NCBI GenBank assembly: GCA_032052615.1
Contig: DAMBWF010000003.1
Span: forward strand, 248,001-312,000
From: Pseudomonas_T sp032052615
Lineage (GTDB): Bacteria; Pseudomonadota; Gammaproteobacteria; Pseudomonadales; Pseudomonadaceae
Length of the DNA: 64,000 nucleotides
Direction: 5' to 3'
The first letter of the stretch is position 1. The number at the start of each line of letters is the position of its first letter. The translations under genes were made by a program, and so were the position numbers. This document shows, in pieces, positions 15,948 to 24,583 of this stretch. The notes under the pieces are model-generated. The model saw only the letters and a program-made list of their open reading frames with translations. It was not told the origin of the DNA and made no database searches.

Positions 15948-16559
15948 GGGGCTTCGGTTCGCGGCCTCAGGTGCCCGGGATGGCCTTTCGGCATGGGGGC
16001 TCGCTGGGACGGGCCGGCATACCTTGCTTCGTCACCGGGAGGAATAGCGAGGGAAGCCTCCCATGCAGGCACGCCACAGGATGACCTAACCGCCATTCGT
16101 CGGTTCTCTTGAGTGAGAAGACGCCTTCTCGAAGATCCGCGCCGATAAATACGGTTTCAACTTGTTCAGTGTTTCTATCGATACTTTCATACATGTCAGG
16201 TACATACGGAAATTCGTGACCGAAAGGTCATCGAGGTTTTCCGGAAAGTTGGAAAAAAATCCTTCTCGCGGTAGACATGCCGGCATTTTTCCTTATAGTC
16301 GTGAACCAACGGATTGATCGCCATTTCAATTCGGCGCCCGCCGGTTCCCCATAGGATGTGAGGACATGCCATGAATTTATTTCCTCTCTAGTACATTGCG
16401 GTGCACTGCGCACCTCCTCCATTCGTTCTGCATGCCATCGGTAAGCCGAGGGTTTCGCATAACCACGAATAGTCAATTCATCGAGGTCGTTCGAACAGGC
16501 ATTGCGCCGTTATTCGCGCCATTTCGTTCGAGAGGCCTGATTCAGGGAGACAGTACTGT
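15948..16559. other. 612-base leader region before the oxygenase/ATP-grasp operon
   Basis: No gene can be supported. The region from about 16130 to 16500 is clearly more AT-rich than its neighbours. It contains a small hairpin, GAGAAG-ACGC-CTTCTC, at 16115-16130. The promoter of the downstream operon must lie here, but no confident -35/-10 pair or known regulator box is visible. It may be part of a transferred segment or the remnant of earlier cluster content. Confidence 0.5.
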
Positions 16560-17372
16560 ATGGAAGCGCTTGAATACGCGAAGCGGGAAACTTCCACGCG
16601 TTCATCCGGGTGGGCGAACGCGGCGGCGAACGAGCTGACCGCCGAAAGCCTGGCGAAACTCTTCGCCAATGAAATCCCCTATATACGCATTCCGAACTTC
16701 GCCACGCCCGAGGAGTGCGAGCGTCTGGTCGAGGAGGCCAGTAAGCGGGGGTTCAGCGCCTATCGGAATGTGGAGCCGCAGATCAATAAACTCGGCATCA
16801 CCGTCTTCGAATACAACGCCATTTCCAAGGCACGTTATTTCGAGGAAGCCCGCGCCGCCCAGGATGTCCTGGGGGATATCTTCCAGCACAGCTTCGATCC
16901 CATCGGCCGTCTGATGAGTCTCATCGAGGCGCGAACCGCCTACGCCGCCCGGATCGCCAGGGCCGAGAATGGCGACGACTACTTCGCCGGGCTGGTGCGG
17001 CGCATCGAGAACGGCACCCTGATCCATGTGGACTTCGCGCCGGCCGAACAGGAAGGCTGGTGCGTGGGCAAGGTCACCCATCAGTTGGCCTGGAATCTTT
17101 ACCTGCGCACTTCGGAAAAAGGCGGAGGCAAGACCCATGTCTATCAGCGCCAATGGAACCCCGAGCACGAGCGTTATAAAGACGGTTCCTATGGCTATGA
17201 TCCGGTCGTGGTTCATGGCAGCGAAAAGGCCACGTTCGAGCCTCGTCCCGGCGAAGTCGTCTTATTCAATACGCGCAACTTTCATTATGTGGACCCGACG
17301 TCGGAAGAGCGCGTCACGGTAACGTCCGCATTGGGACGAATGTCCGAGCGGGAACTTGTTTTCTGGTCTTGA
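16560..17372 (+). CDS. 2-oxoglutarate/Fe(II)-dependent oxygenase, cluster gene 1
   Basis: A 270-residue protein with the facial triad of non-haem iron oxygenases: His156 and Asp158 in LIHVDFAPAEQEGW and His242 in NTRNFHYVDP. Arg251 in ERVTVT probably binds 2-oxoglutarate. The ATG follows GGGAGA. The order of HxD, a Gly-rich strand, and a distal His then Arg about nine residues later is normal for the 2OG-Fe(II) superfamily, often with peptide or amino-acid substrates. It starts a tightly spaced six-gene operon with a second oxygenase, two ATP-grasp ligases, an FAD protein and an exporter. A tailoring hydroxylation, desaturation or cyclisation is likely. The substrate is unknown. Confidence 0.82.
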   Translation: MEALEYAKRETSTRSSGWANAAANELTAESLAKLFANEIPYIRIPNFATPEECERLVEEASKRGFSAYRNVEPQINKLGITVFEYNAISKARYFEEARAAQDVLGDIFQHSFDPIGRLMSLIEARTAYAARIARAENGDDYFAGLVRRIENGTLIHVDFAPAEQEGWCVGKVTHQLAWNLYLRTSEKGGGKTHVYQRQWNPEHERYKDGSYGYDPVVVHGSEKATFEPRPGEVVLFNTRNFHYVDPTSEERVTVTSALGRMSERELVFWS

Positions 17373-17394
17373 ACTTATACGTCAGGGAATCGTT

Positions 17395-18180
17395 ATGTTG
17401 ACGCCCGTCGTGACCGATCTGTTGGATTCCATTGCCCATTGGGTGCGCCATCAGGGCTACGCCCATGTCAGTGCCCAGGAAAGCATCCAGGCACTTTCAT
17501 GCGTCGATCCGAATGTGTCGGACGATATACCGCGCTACCAGCGATATTGGGACGAACTTCCGCTCGATTGTTTCATGGCCGATGGCGGGCGTTATCGCCA
17601 CCGTCGGTTTTCCTGCCTCGGGGCCGAGCGAAACGGGGAAGCGTTCGAGTTTCACCGACAACCCACGCGGCCTTTTTATCAGTCCACCGCTTATAACGCG
17701 CTCAATGGCGGGAAGAAGCGCCTCTACGAAGAACTGCGGGACGAGGAACTGGCCGCGCCGACGATGAAGGCGTTGTTCGCCCTCACCAGCGCGATCATTC
17801 ACCGGATACGACCCGCCCCCCGCTGGGACACGGAGCTACACCCCATCCGGACCCTCTGCGAGCGCGGGATGACCGGGGAACCGACGCCCGAAGGCGTGCA
17901 CCAAGACGGCGTGGATTACTTCTTCGCCATCCTGGTCGATCGCAAGGGCTTGTCGGGTGGCGTCAGCCACGTGCTCGATGCCGAGCGGCGCGTGGTGTTC
18001 GAAAAGGAGATGCGCGACCCACTGGAGTTCCTGGTGGTGGATGATCGCCGCATGTTCCATGACGTCACGTCCTGCATCGCCGATTCCGATACGGCCCGGG
18101 GCCATCGGGACACGCTGATCTTCAACTACCGCCTGCCGCGGGACCAAACTCAGCCTGAAAAGGAAAAGGTGACGGCATGA
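17395..18180 (+). CDS. 2OG-Fe dioxygenase (amino-acid hydroxylase-like family), cluster gene 2
   Basis: A 261-residue protein from ATG 17395, which has AGGGA upstream; an in-frame ATG at 17356 would overlap the previous gene. The core reads TPEGVHQDGVDYFF with His169 and Asp171, then LEFLVVDDRRMFHDVT with His222, then RDTLIFNYR with Arg238. This matches the 2OG-Fe_dioxy_2 family, whose characterised members include free amino-acid hydroxylases such as isoleucine 4-hydroxylase. It overlaps the ATP-grasp gene by four bases. The likely role is to supply a hydroxylated amino acid to the ligases. This is inferred from the family and context. Confidence 0.82.
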   Translation: MLTPVVTDLLDSIAHWVRHQGYAHVSAQESIQALSCVDPNVSDDIPRYQRYWDELPLDCFMADGGRYRHRRFSCLGAERNGEAFEFHRQPTRPFYQSTAYNALNGGKKRLYEELRDEELAAPTMKALFALTSAIIHRIRPAPRWDTELHPIRTLCERGMTGEPTPEGVHQDGVDYFFAILVDRKGLSGGVSHVLDAERRVVFEKEMRDPLEFLVVDDRRMFHDVTSCIADSDTARGHRDTLIFNYRLPRDQTQPEKEKVTA

Positions 18181-19382
18181 AATACAACCATGTGCTGGTC
18201 GTGGGTGGGCGCGACCATACCCTGGACAAGCTCGACCGCCTCGGCGTGCGCTACTCCATGATGCAGACCCCCGACCTCGTGACCGACAGGCAAATCCAGA
18301 GCGCCCATCGCTACCTGGTGATGGACTACAAGGACATCGAGGAGGTCCTGCTGGTCGCCCGGGCCTGGCATGGCAAGGACCCCTTCGATGCCATCGTGTC
18401 CTTCGCCGAGTACGGCATGCACGCGGCCTCCATGTGCGCCATCGACCTGAACCTGCCCGGGCAGAACCTCCAGGCGGTACTGCTGACCCGCGACAAGATC
18501 AAGATGCGCGACATGATGCAGGCCCATTCCCTGAGCCCGGTGCGCTACGCCACCTGCCGCACGGTGGAGGAGGCGCTCGACTTCTTCCGCTCCCTGGAAG
18601 GCCGGCCCATGGTCCTGAAGCCCTTTTCCGGAGGGGGCAGCGAGGGCGTCTTCTATGTGGACGACGAGGCGTCCATCCGGGAGCGCTGGGCCTGGACCTA
18701 TCGCGAGACGGACGGGGTGGTGCTGGCGGAGGAGTTCCTCGACGGTCCGGAATTCAGCGTCGAGTCCATTTCCCGCAACGGCCAGCACGAGATCGCCATG
18801 GTGACCGAGAAGATCACCACGGCCCTGCCGTACTTCGTGGAACTCGGCCATCAGGTGCCGGCTCGGCTGGACGACGCCACGCTGGACGCCATCCGCGAGC
18901 TGGTGGTGAGGTTCCTGAACGTCATTGAGCAGCGGACCGCTCCGGCCCACACCGAAATCCGCCTGACCCGCGACGGCCCCCGGATCATCGAGTCGCAGAC
19001 CCGGATCGGCGGCGACCAGATCTGGGAAATGTGCGAGATGGTCAGCGGGGTGGACTTGATGACCGAGACCATCTGCTGCCTGCTCGACCTGCCCGCGCCC
19101 GAGCGCAAGCCCGTCGCGGCGGCCGCGGCGATCCGCTTCTTTCCCTACGAGAACGCCCACATCCTCAAGGTGGAAAACCTGGAGCAGGCACAACGGGCGG
19201 AGGCGGTCGTGCGGGTCAAGTGTTCGCTCCAGCCCGGCCAGAAAATCGGTCGCCTCAAGGGCTCCGACTCTCGGCAAGGCTATGTACTCTGCACCGGCCT
19301 GGACATCGACGACGCGATGCGGAACGCCGAGACGGCCCGCGACATGGTCAAGGTGCACTGGGAACCCTGGGCCGAGCATTGA
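18177..19382 (+). CDS. ATP-grasp ligase, cluster gene 3
   Basis: A 401-residue ATP-grasp enzyme. The N-terminal pre-grasp domain (LVVGGRDHTLDKLDRLGVRY) is followed by ATP-binding segments with MVLKPFSGGGSEGVFYVDDE (Lys and glycine loop, about residue 145) and the metal-binding strand THTEIRLT-type AHTEIRLTRDGPRIIESQTR. The family forms carboxylate-amine bonds through acyl phosphates and includes L-amino-acid ligases such as BacD. It is translationally coupled to the upstream oxygenase (ATGA). With a second ATP-grasp gene next door, it may build a di- or tripeptide. The substrates cannot be read from sequence. Confidence 0.85.
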   Translation: MKYNHVLVVGGRDHTLDKLDRLGVRYSMMQTPDLVTDRQIQSAHRYLVMDYKDIEEVLLVARAWHGKDPFDAIVSFAEYGMHAASMCAIDLNLPGQNLQAVLLTRDKIKMRDMMQAHSLSPVRYATCRTVEEALDFFRSLEGRPMVLKPFSGGGSEGVFYVDDEASIRERWAWTYRETDGVVLAEEFLDGPEFSVESISRNGQHEIAMVTEKITTALPYFVELGHQVPARLDDATLDAIRELVVRFLNVIEQRTAPAHTEIRLTRDGPRIIESQTRIGGDQIWEMCEMVSGVDLMTETICCLLDLPAPERKPVAAAAAIRFFPYENAHILKVENLEQAQRAEAVVRVKCSLQPGQKIGRLKGSDSRQGYVLCTGLDIDDAMRNAETARDMVKVHWEPWAEH

Positions 19383-19449
19383 TCGAGGGCGATATGCCCC
19401 GGCCCGGACGCCGCGAAGCGTTCCGGTCGTTCACGAAAAGGATGTCCCC

Positions 19450-20673
19450 ATGCGAGCCTTGATACTGGCACCCCCGAAGATCGTTCTCCAAACCTCGGCC
19501 CGGGACTGGGTCGACGCCACGGGTGGCGATGCGGTCCTGTTCACCGACCTGTCGGCGAAGGACGCCGTCCTGGCCCATGCGAAGGGCGCGTTCGCCGAGA
19601 TGCATTTCTTCAAGGACTACAACGGCAGCGGCCGGGTCGAGAAGGATGCCCTGGATCTCCACCGCGTGGACCCCTTCCTGAACGTCGTCGCGCTCGCCGA
19701 GAGCGATGTCATGCGGGCGGCCCGGCTCCGCGAGCGCTGGGGCCTGGGGGGCCTCTCGCCCCAGGATGCGCGACTGTTCCGCGACAAGTTCGAAATGAAG
19801 CGCCGCGCCGAGCGCCACGGCGTGCCGGTGGCCGGCTTCCGCCTGACCGCCAGCGCGCTGGACCTGTTGGAGTTCGTCGAGGACTACGGTTACCCCATCG
19901 TGGTCAAGCCGGTGGACGGCAAGGGTTCGGCGGGTGTCCGGGTGATCGCCGACGAGCGGGCGCTGGACGCCTACCTGGAGTCCCCGGACTTCACCCAAGG
20001 GAAGAGCCCCTTGGTGGAGTCGTTCGTGCCGGGCGACATGTATCAGGTCAATGGCCTGTACGTGGACGGCGCCTGCGTGCTGGTGTCTTGCGTCCAGTGC
20101 ATGCACTCGAACCTGCAGTTCCTCGACGGCGAGTGGCTGGGGCTGCGGATGGTCGCGCCGTCCAACCCCCTCTGGCAGCGATTGTGCGACTTCGGCCGCC
20201 GTCTGCTGGAAGAGGTCCTGCCGATGCCGCGTAACGGCCTCTTCCATATCGAGCTGTTCCATACACCGGACGATGAGCTCTACCTGTGCGAAGCCGCCTG
20301 CCGCCTGGCGGGTTGCCTGGCCAACGACCAGATTCGCCAGGCTTTCGACGTGGATATCCGGGTCGAGTACCTCAAGGCCGAGTGCGGGCGACGGGAGCCG
20401 GTCGAGGGGCTGCGGTACCCGCCCAGGCGGCTGGTCGCCGAGTTGAACGTGCCGCCCCAGCCCGGAACCCTGGCCGCGCTGCCGGAGCACGCGCCGTTCG
20501 ACTGGGTCGAGGTGTACAAACCCTATGCCCGGGTCGGGCAGACCTACTCGAAAATGGCCTATACCAACGGCGAAATCGCCTCCTTGCTGATCGTCGGGGA
20601 AACCGAGGAGCAGCTCGACGAGCGTCTTCGCGAAGCGGCCCACTGGTTCACCGGGGCGACGCGCTGGGCCTGA
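19450..20673 (+). CDS. ATP-grasp ligase, cluster gene 4
   Basis: A 407-residue protein from ATG 19450 (AAGGAT upstream). The ATP-grasp core has GYPIVVKPVDGKGSAGVRVI (Lys and Gly loop near residue 155) and the metal-ligand strand LFHIELFHTPDDELYLCEAA. It is clearly divergent from the previous ATP-grasp gene, so this is not a recent duplication. Two different ligases suggest two successive amide-forming steps, or one ligation and one carboxylate activation. The C-terminal part from about residue 320 (EVYKPYARVGQTYSKMAY) is a small domain I do not recognise. Confidence 0.83.
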   Translation: MRALILAPPKIVLQTSARDWVDATGGDAVLFTDLSAKDAVLAHAKGAFAEMHFFKDYNGSGRVEKDALDLHRVDPFLNVVALAESDVMRAARLRERWGLGGLSPQDARLFRDKFEMKRRAERHGVPVAGFRLTASALDLLEFVEDYGYPIVVKPVDGKGSAGVRVIADERALDAYLESPDFTQGKSPLVESFVPGDMYQVNGLYVDGACVLVSCVQCMHSNLQFLDGEWLGLRMVAPSNPLWQRLCDFGRRLLEEVLPMPRNGLFHIELFHTPDDELYLCEAACRLAGCLANDQIRQAFDVDIRVEYLKAECGRREPVEGLRYPPRRLVAELNVPPQPGTLAALPEHAPFDWVEVYKPYARVGQTYSKMAYTNGEIASLLIVGETEEQLDERLREAAHWFTGATRWA

Positions 20674-20718
20674 AGCCGGGACGAGGGCACGGAAGGCACG
20701 AGGGGAGGAGGGAACCGC

Positions 20719-22293
20719 ATGAGTCGTTTCGATTACCGCATCGCTGTGGTGGGCGTGGGGGCCGTGGGAGTGTCGATGATCGCGCACTTGGTCCGGGACC
20801 TGATCGACCGCCAGGCGCCACCGACGAAGATCCTCGCCTTCGAGCGCTCCGGAATATTCGGGCCGGGGGCGGCCTACCGCGAGGACGACCGTTGCGCGAT
20901 CCTCAACCGCACCGGAGCCAACATGTCGGTTTCTCCCGAGCGGCCGGACGACTTCGTTCGCTGGCTGGACCGGCAGCCCGCGGCCCACGCGCCCGACGAC
21001 TACCTGCCCCGGCCGCTGTTCGGCGACTACCTGCGGGCGACCTTGCTCCAGGCGATCGACCTTGCCGCGGCGGCGGGCCACTGCGTGATGCCGGTGAGCG
21101 AGCGGGTGGAGCGTTTCGAACGCCAGGCGGGATGCTTCCTGCTGGTGGGAGAGCGGGGGGCGTGGCAGGCCGACTATGTGATCCTGGCGACCGGCAACCT
21201 TCCGCAACGGCACTATCGCCACCTGCTGGGCGCGCCGGGCTATTTCCATTCCCCCTATCCCTTGCGGGAGACGATCCCGCGCATCGCGCCCTCGTGCTCC
21301 GTCGCCATCGTCGGGTCCCGGCTCAGCGCCATCGACGCCGTGGTGGCCCTGCATCGCCGTGGGCACCGGGGGCCGATCACCCTGCTGTCGCGCCAGGGCT
21401 ACCTGCCCGGCGTGCAACGTCCCCAGGGCAACGCGGCGTTGCGCTATTGCACGGCCGAGAGGATTCGCGCGCTCCAGGCGAGCATGGGCGGGCGGCTGCC
21501 CCTGCGAACGGTCCTGCGCCTGGTGCTGAAGGAGCTGAGCCTGTCCGGCGGATCGCGCTTCAGCGTCAAGCGGCGCAAGCCCGCCGGCGGCGACGCGGTG
21601 GAGGCGCTGCGCCGCGACATCTTGGCGGCTCGCCAGGGACCCCAACCCTGGCAAGCGGCCTTCGTCGCCCTCAACAGCGTCATCGACGAACTGTGGCGGG
21701 CCTTGTCGCCCGTCGACCAGGCGCGTTTCCGCCGCCATGGCTATAGCCGCTTCATGGCGGTCCGGGTGCCGATCCCCCTGGCGAATGCCCAAGTGCTGAG
21801 CGAGCTGTTCCAGACCGGTCAGTTGAACCTGCTACCCAGGCTGGAGGCGGTGACCCACCGGGACGGCGCCTTCGTCGCGCGGCTGAGCGGTGGGGACGAA
21901 CGGCGCTTCGACGTGTTGATCAACGCCACCGCGCCGGACAATGACGTGGCGCTCACCGAGGACCCGCTGTTCGTGGCGCTGCGCGAGGCGGGGCTGGTCC
22001 AGGCCCACCCGCTGGGCGGCGTCGACGTGGACTTCGAGACCAACGAGGCCCGCTCGGGAACGCGACCCAGTCGCCTGTACGTGATCGGCAACCTGACCAG
22101 TGGCGTGCACTTTTTCTGTGGCGTCTACGAGACCAACACACGGCACTGCCGGCGCGTCAGCCTGAGCCTCGTCGAGGACCTGTTGCTCAGGCGCGCGCCG
22201 CGATCCCGGCCGCGCCCGGACGTGGCGGACGGCGCGCCGCCGCGCAGCCAACCAGAAGGAGCCCCCGGGTGGCGCATCTTATCGACGATCTGA
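20719..22293 (+). CDS. FAD/NAD(P)-binding oxidoreductase, cluster gene 5
   Basis: A 524-residue protein. The N-terminal dinucleotide fold RIAVVGVGAVGVSMIAHLV has the GxGxxG pattern. A second Rossmann-type strand is CSVAIVGSRLSAIDAVVALH (about residue 195), and the C-terminus has LINATAPDNDV and RLYVIGNLTSGVHFF. This resembles the FAD-NAD(P)-binding proteins of the NAD_binding_9 type, some of which oxidise amino or hydroxyl groups. It overlaps the exporter gene by 25 bases. In this cluster it probably performs an oxidation on the ligated product or an amino-acid precursor. The reaction is inferred. Confidence 0.78.
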   Translation: MSRFDYRIAVVGVGAVGVSMIAHLVRDLIDRQAPPTKILAFERSGIFGPGAAYREDDRCAILNRTGANMSVSPERPDDFVRWLDRQPAAHAPDDYLPRPLFGDYLRATLLQAIDLAAAAGHCVMPVSERVERFERQAGCFLLVGERGAWQADYVILATGNLPQRHYRHLLGAPGYFHSPYPLRETIPRIAPSCSVAIVGSRLSAIDAVVALHRRGHRGPITLLSRQGYLPGVQRPQGNAALRYCTAERIRALQASMGGRLPLRTVLRLVLKELSLSGGSRFSVKRRKPAGGDAVEALRRDILAARQGPQPWQAAFVALNSVIDELWRALSPVDQARFRRHGYSRFMAVRVPIPLANAQVLSELFQTGQLNLLPRLEAVTHRDGAFVARLSGGDERRFDVLINATAPDNDVALTEDPLFVALREAGLVQAHPLGGVDVDFETNEARSGTRPSRLYVIGNLTSGVHFFCGVYETNTRHCRRVSLSLVEDLLLRRAPRSRPRPDVADGAPPRSQPEGAPGWRILSTI

Positions 22294-23486
22294 AAAAGCT
22301 CTCGCCCAGCACTCTCTGGCTGCTGTCCATCAGCCTCACCTTCAACGTCGGCAGCTTCATCGTCGTGCCCTTCCTGGCTGTCTATCTGCACAACACCCTG
22401 GGGCTGTCCCTGGCCTTCGTCAGCGTGCAGCTCACCCTGAAGCTCTTCTCCCAGCGCGGGCTGATGCTCGTCGGCGGGTTGCTGTCGGACCGTCTCGGCC
22501 CACTATGGGTCATGGGTGCCGGCGCCGCGTTGCGCATCGTTTCGTTCTTCCTGTACGCCTGGAGCGAGCACGAGTGGGTCATCAGCGTGGCCTCCCTGGT
22601 GTTCGGCTTCGCCGGCGCGCTGTTCGTGCCGGCCTCCAAGTCGGCGCTGAGCCAGAGCGTCGTCCCGGCCCACAAGCCGCTGATGTTTTCCCTGCGCAGC
22701 ACCGCGAATAACCTGGGCATGGCGCTAGGCGGGCTGATCGGGGCCGCGTTGATCGAGCTGGACCCGGTCGTGCTGTTCGCCGGCGCAGCGGGCGTCCAGG
22801 CCCTGAGTTCGTGCTTCCTGGCACTGCGGCCGGTGCGGGCGCTGCATGCCCGCACCGCCGTGCTGAAGAGCGAGCGAGTCGGCCCGAGCGCCCCGGGGCA
22901 GGTCCTGGGCATGCTGGCCAACCCGGTGATCCTCAAGGCGAGCCTGCTCTACCTGATCTACATCGCGCTTTACGCGCAGCTCGAATTCACCCTGCCGATC
23001 GCCACGGCCAATACCTTCTCCAACCAGACGGTAGGGCTGCTGTTCTTCTTCAACACCGCGACGGTCTTCCTGCTGCAGGTCCCGCTGAACTACTACTTGG
23101 GCCGCCGCTTCAGCCTGGAGAAGATGATCCTGATCGGCTTCGGCTGTATTGCCCTCGCCATGCTCGGGTTCTACCACATGCCCTCGTTGCCGCCCTTCCT
23201 GGCCCTGGTCTCCCTGTACACCGTGGGGGAGATCATCATCGACCCCGCCATCGACGCGGTGGCGTCCGCCCAGGTACACGACGCCCGCCTGGGGGCCCTG
23301 TTCGGCCTGCTGGGGACCGCCGCGCTGCTGGGCGGCCTGCTGGGGAACGGGATCGGCGCGGTCGGCTTCGTCGCGCCCACCGGGGGCATCTTCTGGCTGG
23401 GCTGCGCGGGCCTGGCGCTGCTGGCCTGCGTCGTCCAGTGCCTGCCCACGGCCGAATGGCGAAGCGCTCGTTCCAAGAGTTCCTAG
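22269..23486 (+). CDS. MFS transporter, cluster gene 6
   Basis: A 405-residue membrane protein starting at GTG 22269 (AAGGAG upstream). It has about 12 hydrophobic segments and a loop-2/3 motif LLSDRLGPLWVMGAG like the MFS signature. The fold is that of drug/metabolite efflux permeases such as those found in peptide-antibiotic clusters. As the last gene of the operon, overlapping the FAD protein, it is the obvious exporter or self-resistance pump for the product. Direction of transport is inferred. Confidence 0.87.
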   Translation: MAHLIDDLKKLSPSTLWLLSISLTFNVGSFIVVPFLAVYLHNTLGLSLAFVSVQLTLKLFSQRGLMLVGGLLSDRLGPLWVMGAGAALRIVSFFLYAWSEHEWVISVASLVFGFAGALFVPASKSALSQSVVPAHKPLMFSLRSTANNLGMALGGLIGAALIELDPVVLFAGAAGVQALSSCFLALRPVRALHARTAVLKSERVGPSAPGQVLGMLANPVILKASLLYLIYIALYAQLEFTLPIATANTFSNQTVGLLFFFNTATVFLLQVPLNYYLGRRFSLEKMILIGFGCIALAMLGFYHMPSLPPFLALVSLYTVGEIIIDPAIDAVASAQVHDARLGALFGLLGTAALLGGLLGNGIGAVGFVAPTGGIFWLGCAGLALLACVVQCLPTAEWRSARSKSS

Positions 23487-23535
23487 GCGCTTCGTAAGGA
23501 TGCGGCCCACCGCCATCGCGGCGCGCCGGGATGCC

Positions 23536-24567
23536 TCACGGGGCCCGGGTGGACGCCGCGTCCCCCGGCCCTGTCGCCTCACGCGGCGCCCGGGGCTCGC
23601 GCCGCTCCGGCTCGACGCGCATTAGCACGCCGTCCCGGTCCAGGCGCAGCCGCGCGAAGTCTTCCGCCAGGAACAGCCGGCCGGCATAGGCCTCGGCGGC
23701 CTCCTGGCGCACGTCCTCGATGGACGGTCCGTGGCGCGAGTCGGCCTGGTAGCGGGCACTGAAGTGAGTGAGCACCAGGTTGGGCAGCTCCACCGCCTGG
23801 GCGAAGGCCGCCACGCTGGCCGCCGTGCTGTGGCCGAAGGTAGCGCGGGCGCCCTCGGCGACGGCCTGGGTGTAGGTGGCCTCGTGGACCAGCGCCTGGA
23901 CACCCCGGCAGGCCTCGGTCAGCAGCTCCGGGCGGTCGTTGTCGCCGGCGATGACCACCCGCAGGGGCGGCCGGCCGGGCAGCCGGTAGTCGTCGCCGCG
24001 CAGGACCCGGCCGTCGTGCCGCGCATCGAGGCCGTTGGCCAGTTGTCCCCAGAGCGGGCCGCGGGGGATGCCGTCCGCCTCCAGCCGGGCGATGTCCAGG
24101 CGCGGGTCGGGTCGGCGCTCGCTGAAACGATAGGCGAAGGACGGTACCCGATGGGACAGCGGAAAGGCCTCGACCCGTAGTTCGCCGTGTTGCCATTCGC
24201 CGAGGGTTTCCGTGGCCTGGAAGTCGAGCGCGTAGGGCAGGTGGGACTGGCTCAGGCGCAAGGTGGCCTCGATCCATTCCGCGATACCTTGCGGCGCGAC
24301 GATGGGCAACGGCCGGGTGCGGCCGCTCATGGCGGCGCTGGCCAGCAGGCCGGGCAGTCCGTAACAGTGGTCGCCATGCACGTGGGTGATGTAAATGCCG
24401 CGCAGCTCGTGCAGGGACAACCGGGTGCGCAGCACCTGATGCTGGGTGGCCTCGCCGCAGTCCACCAGGTGCCAGCCCTTGCCGGTGCCTTCCAGCAGCG
24501 CCACCGCGCTGACGTTGCGGGCCCGGGTGGGGGTTCCGGACGAGGTGCCGAGAAACAGCAATTCCAT
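23536..24567 (-). CDS. rnz: Ribonuclease Z
   Basis: A 343-residue metallo-beta-lactamase-fold nuclease from ATG 24567, chosen for the GGAG before it; ATG 24579 is possible. The zinc motif THVHGDHCYGLPG and the further ligands in VIAGDNDRPE and ATFGHSTAASVA are those of RNase Z/ElaC, which trims tRNA 3' ends. It follows the DUF445 gene after 16 bases and converges on the MFS gene. The C-terminal about 25 residues (PERREPRAPREATGPGDAAS) are an unusual Arg/Pro/Ala tail. Confidence 0.92.
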   Translation of the reverse strand: MELLFLGTSSGTPTRARNVSAVALLEGTGKGWHLVDCGEATQHQVLRTRLSLHELRGIYITHVHGDHCYGLPGLLASAAMSGRTRPLPIVAPQGIAEWIEATLRLSQSHLPYALDFQATETLGEWQHGELRVEAFPLSHRVPSFAYRFSERRPDPRLDIARLEADGIPRGPLWGQLANGLDARHDGRVLRGDDYRLPGRPPLRVVIAGDNDRPELLTEACRGVQALVHEATYTQAVAEGARATFGHSTAASVAAFAQAVELPNLVLTHFSARYQADSRHGPSIEDVRQEAAEAYAGRLFLAEDFARLRLDRDGVLMRVEPERREPRAPREATGPGDAASTRAP

Positions 24568-24583
24568 GATCGACTCCATGAAT

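Noticed and set aside
16141..16148. GCCGATAA, identical to the FliA -10 element
   Set aside because: No TAAA at the required 15-base distance upstream. It is also over 400 bases from the next gene, which is not flagellar.
19348..21792. Very long open frame on the minus strand over the ATP-grasp and FAD genes
   Set aside because: It is the antisense shadow of GC-rich coding sequence on the plus strand. Its translation is His/Gln/Arg-rich with no family motif.
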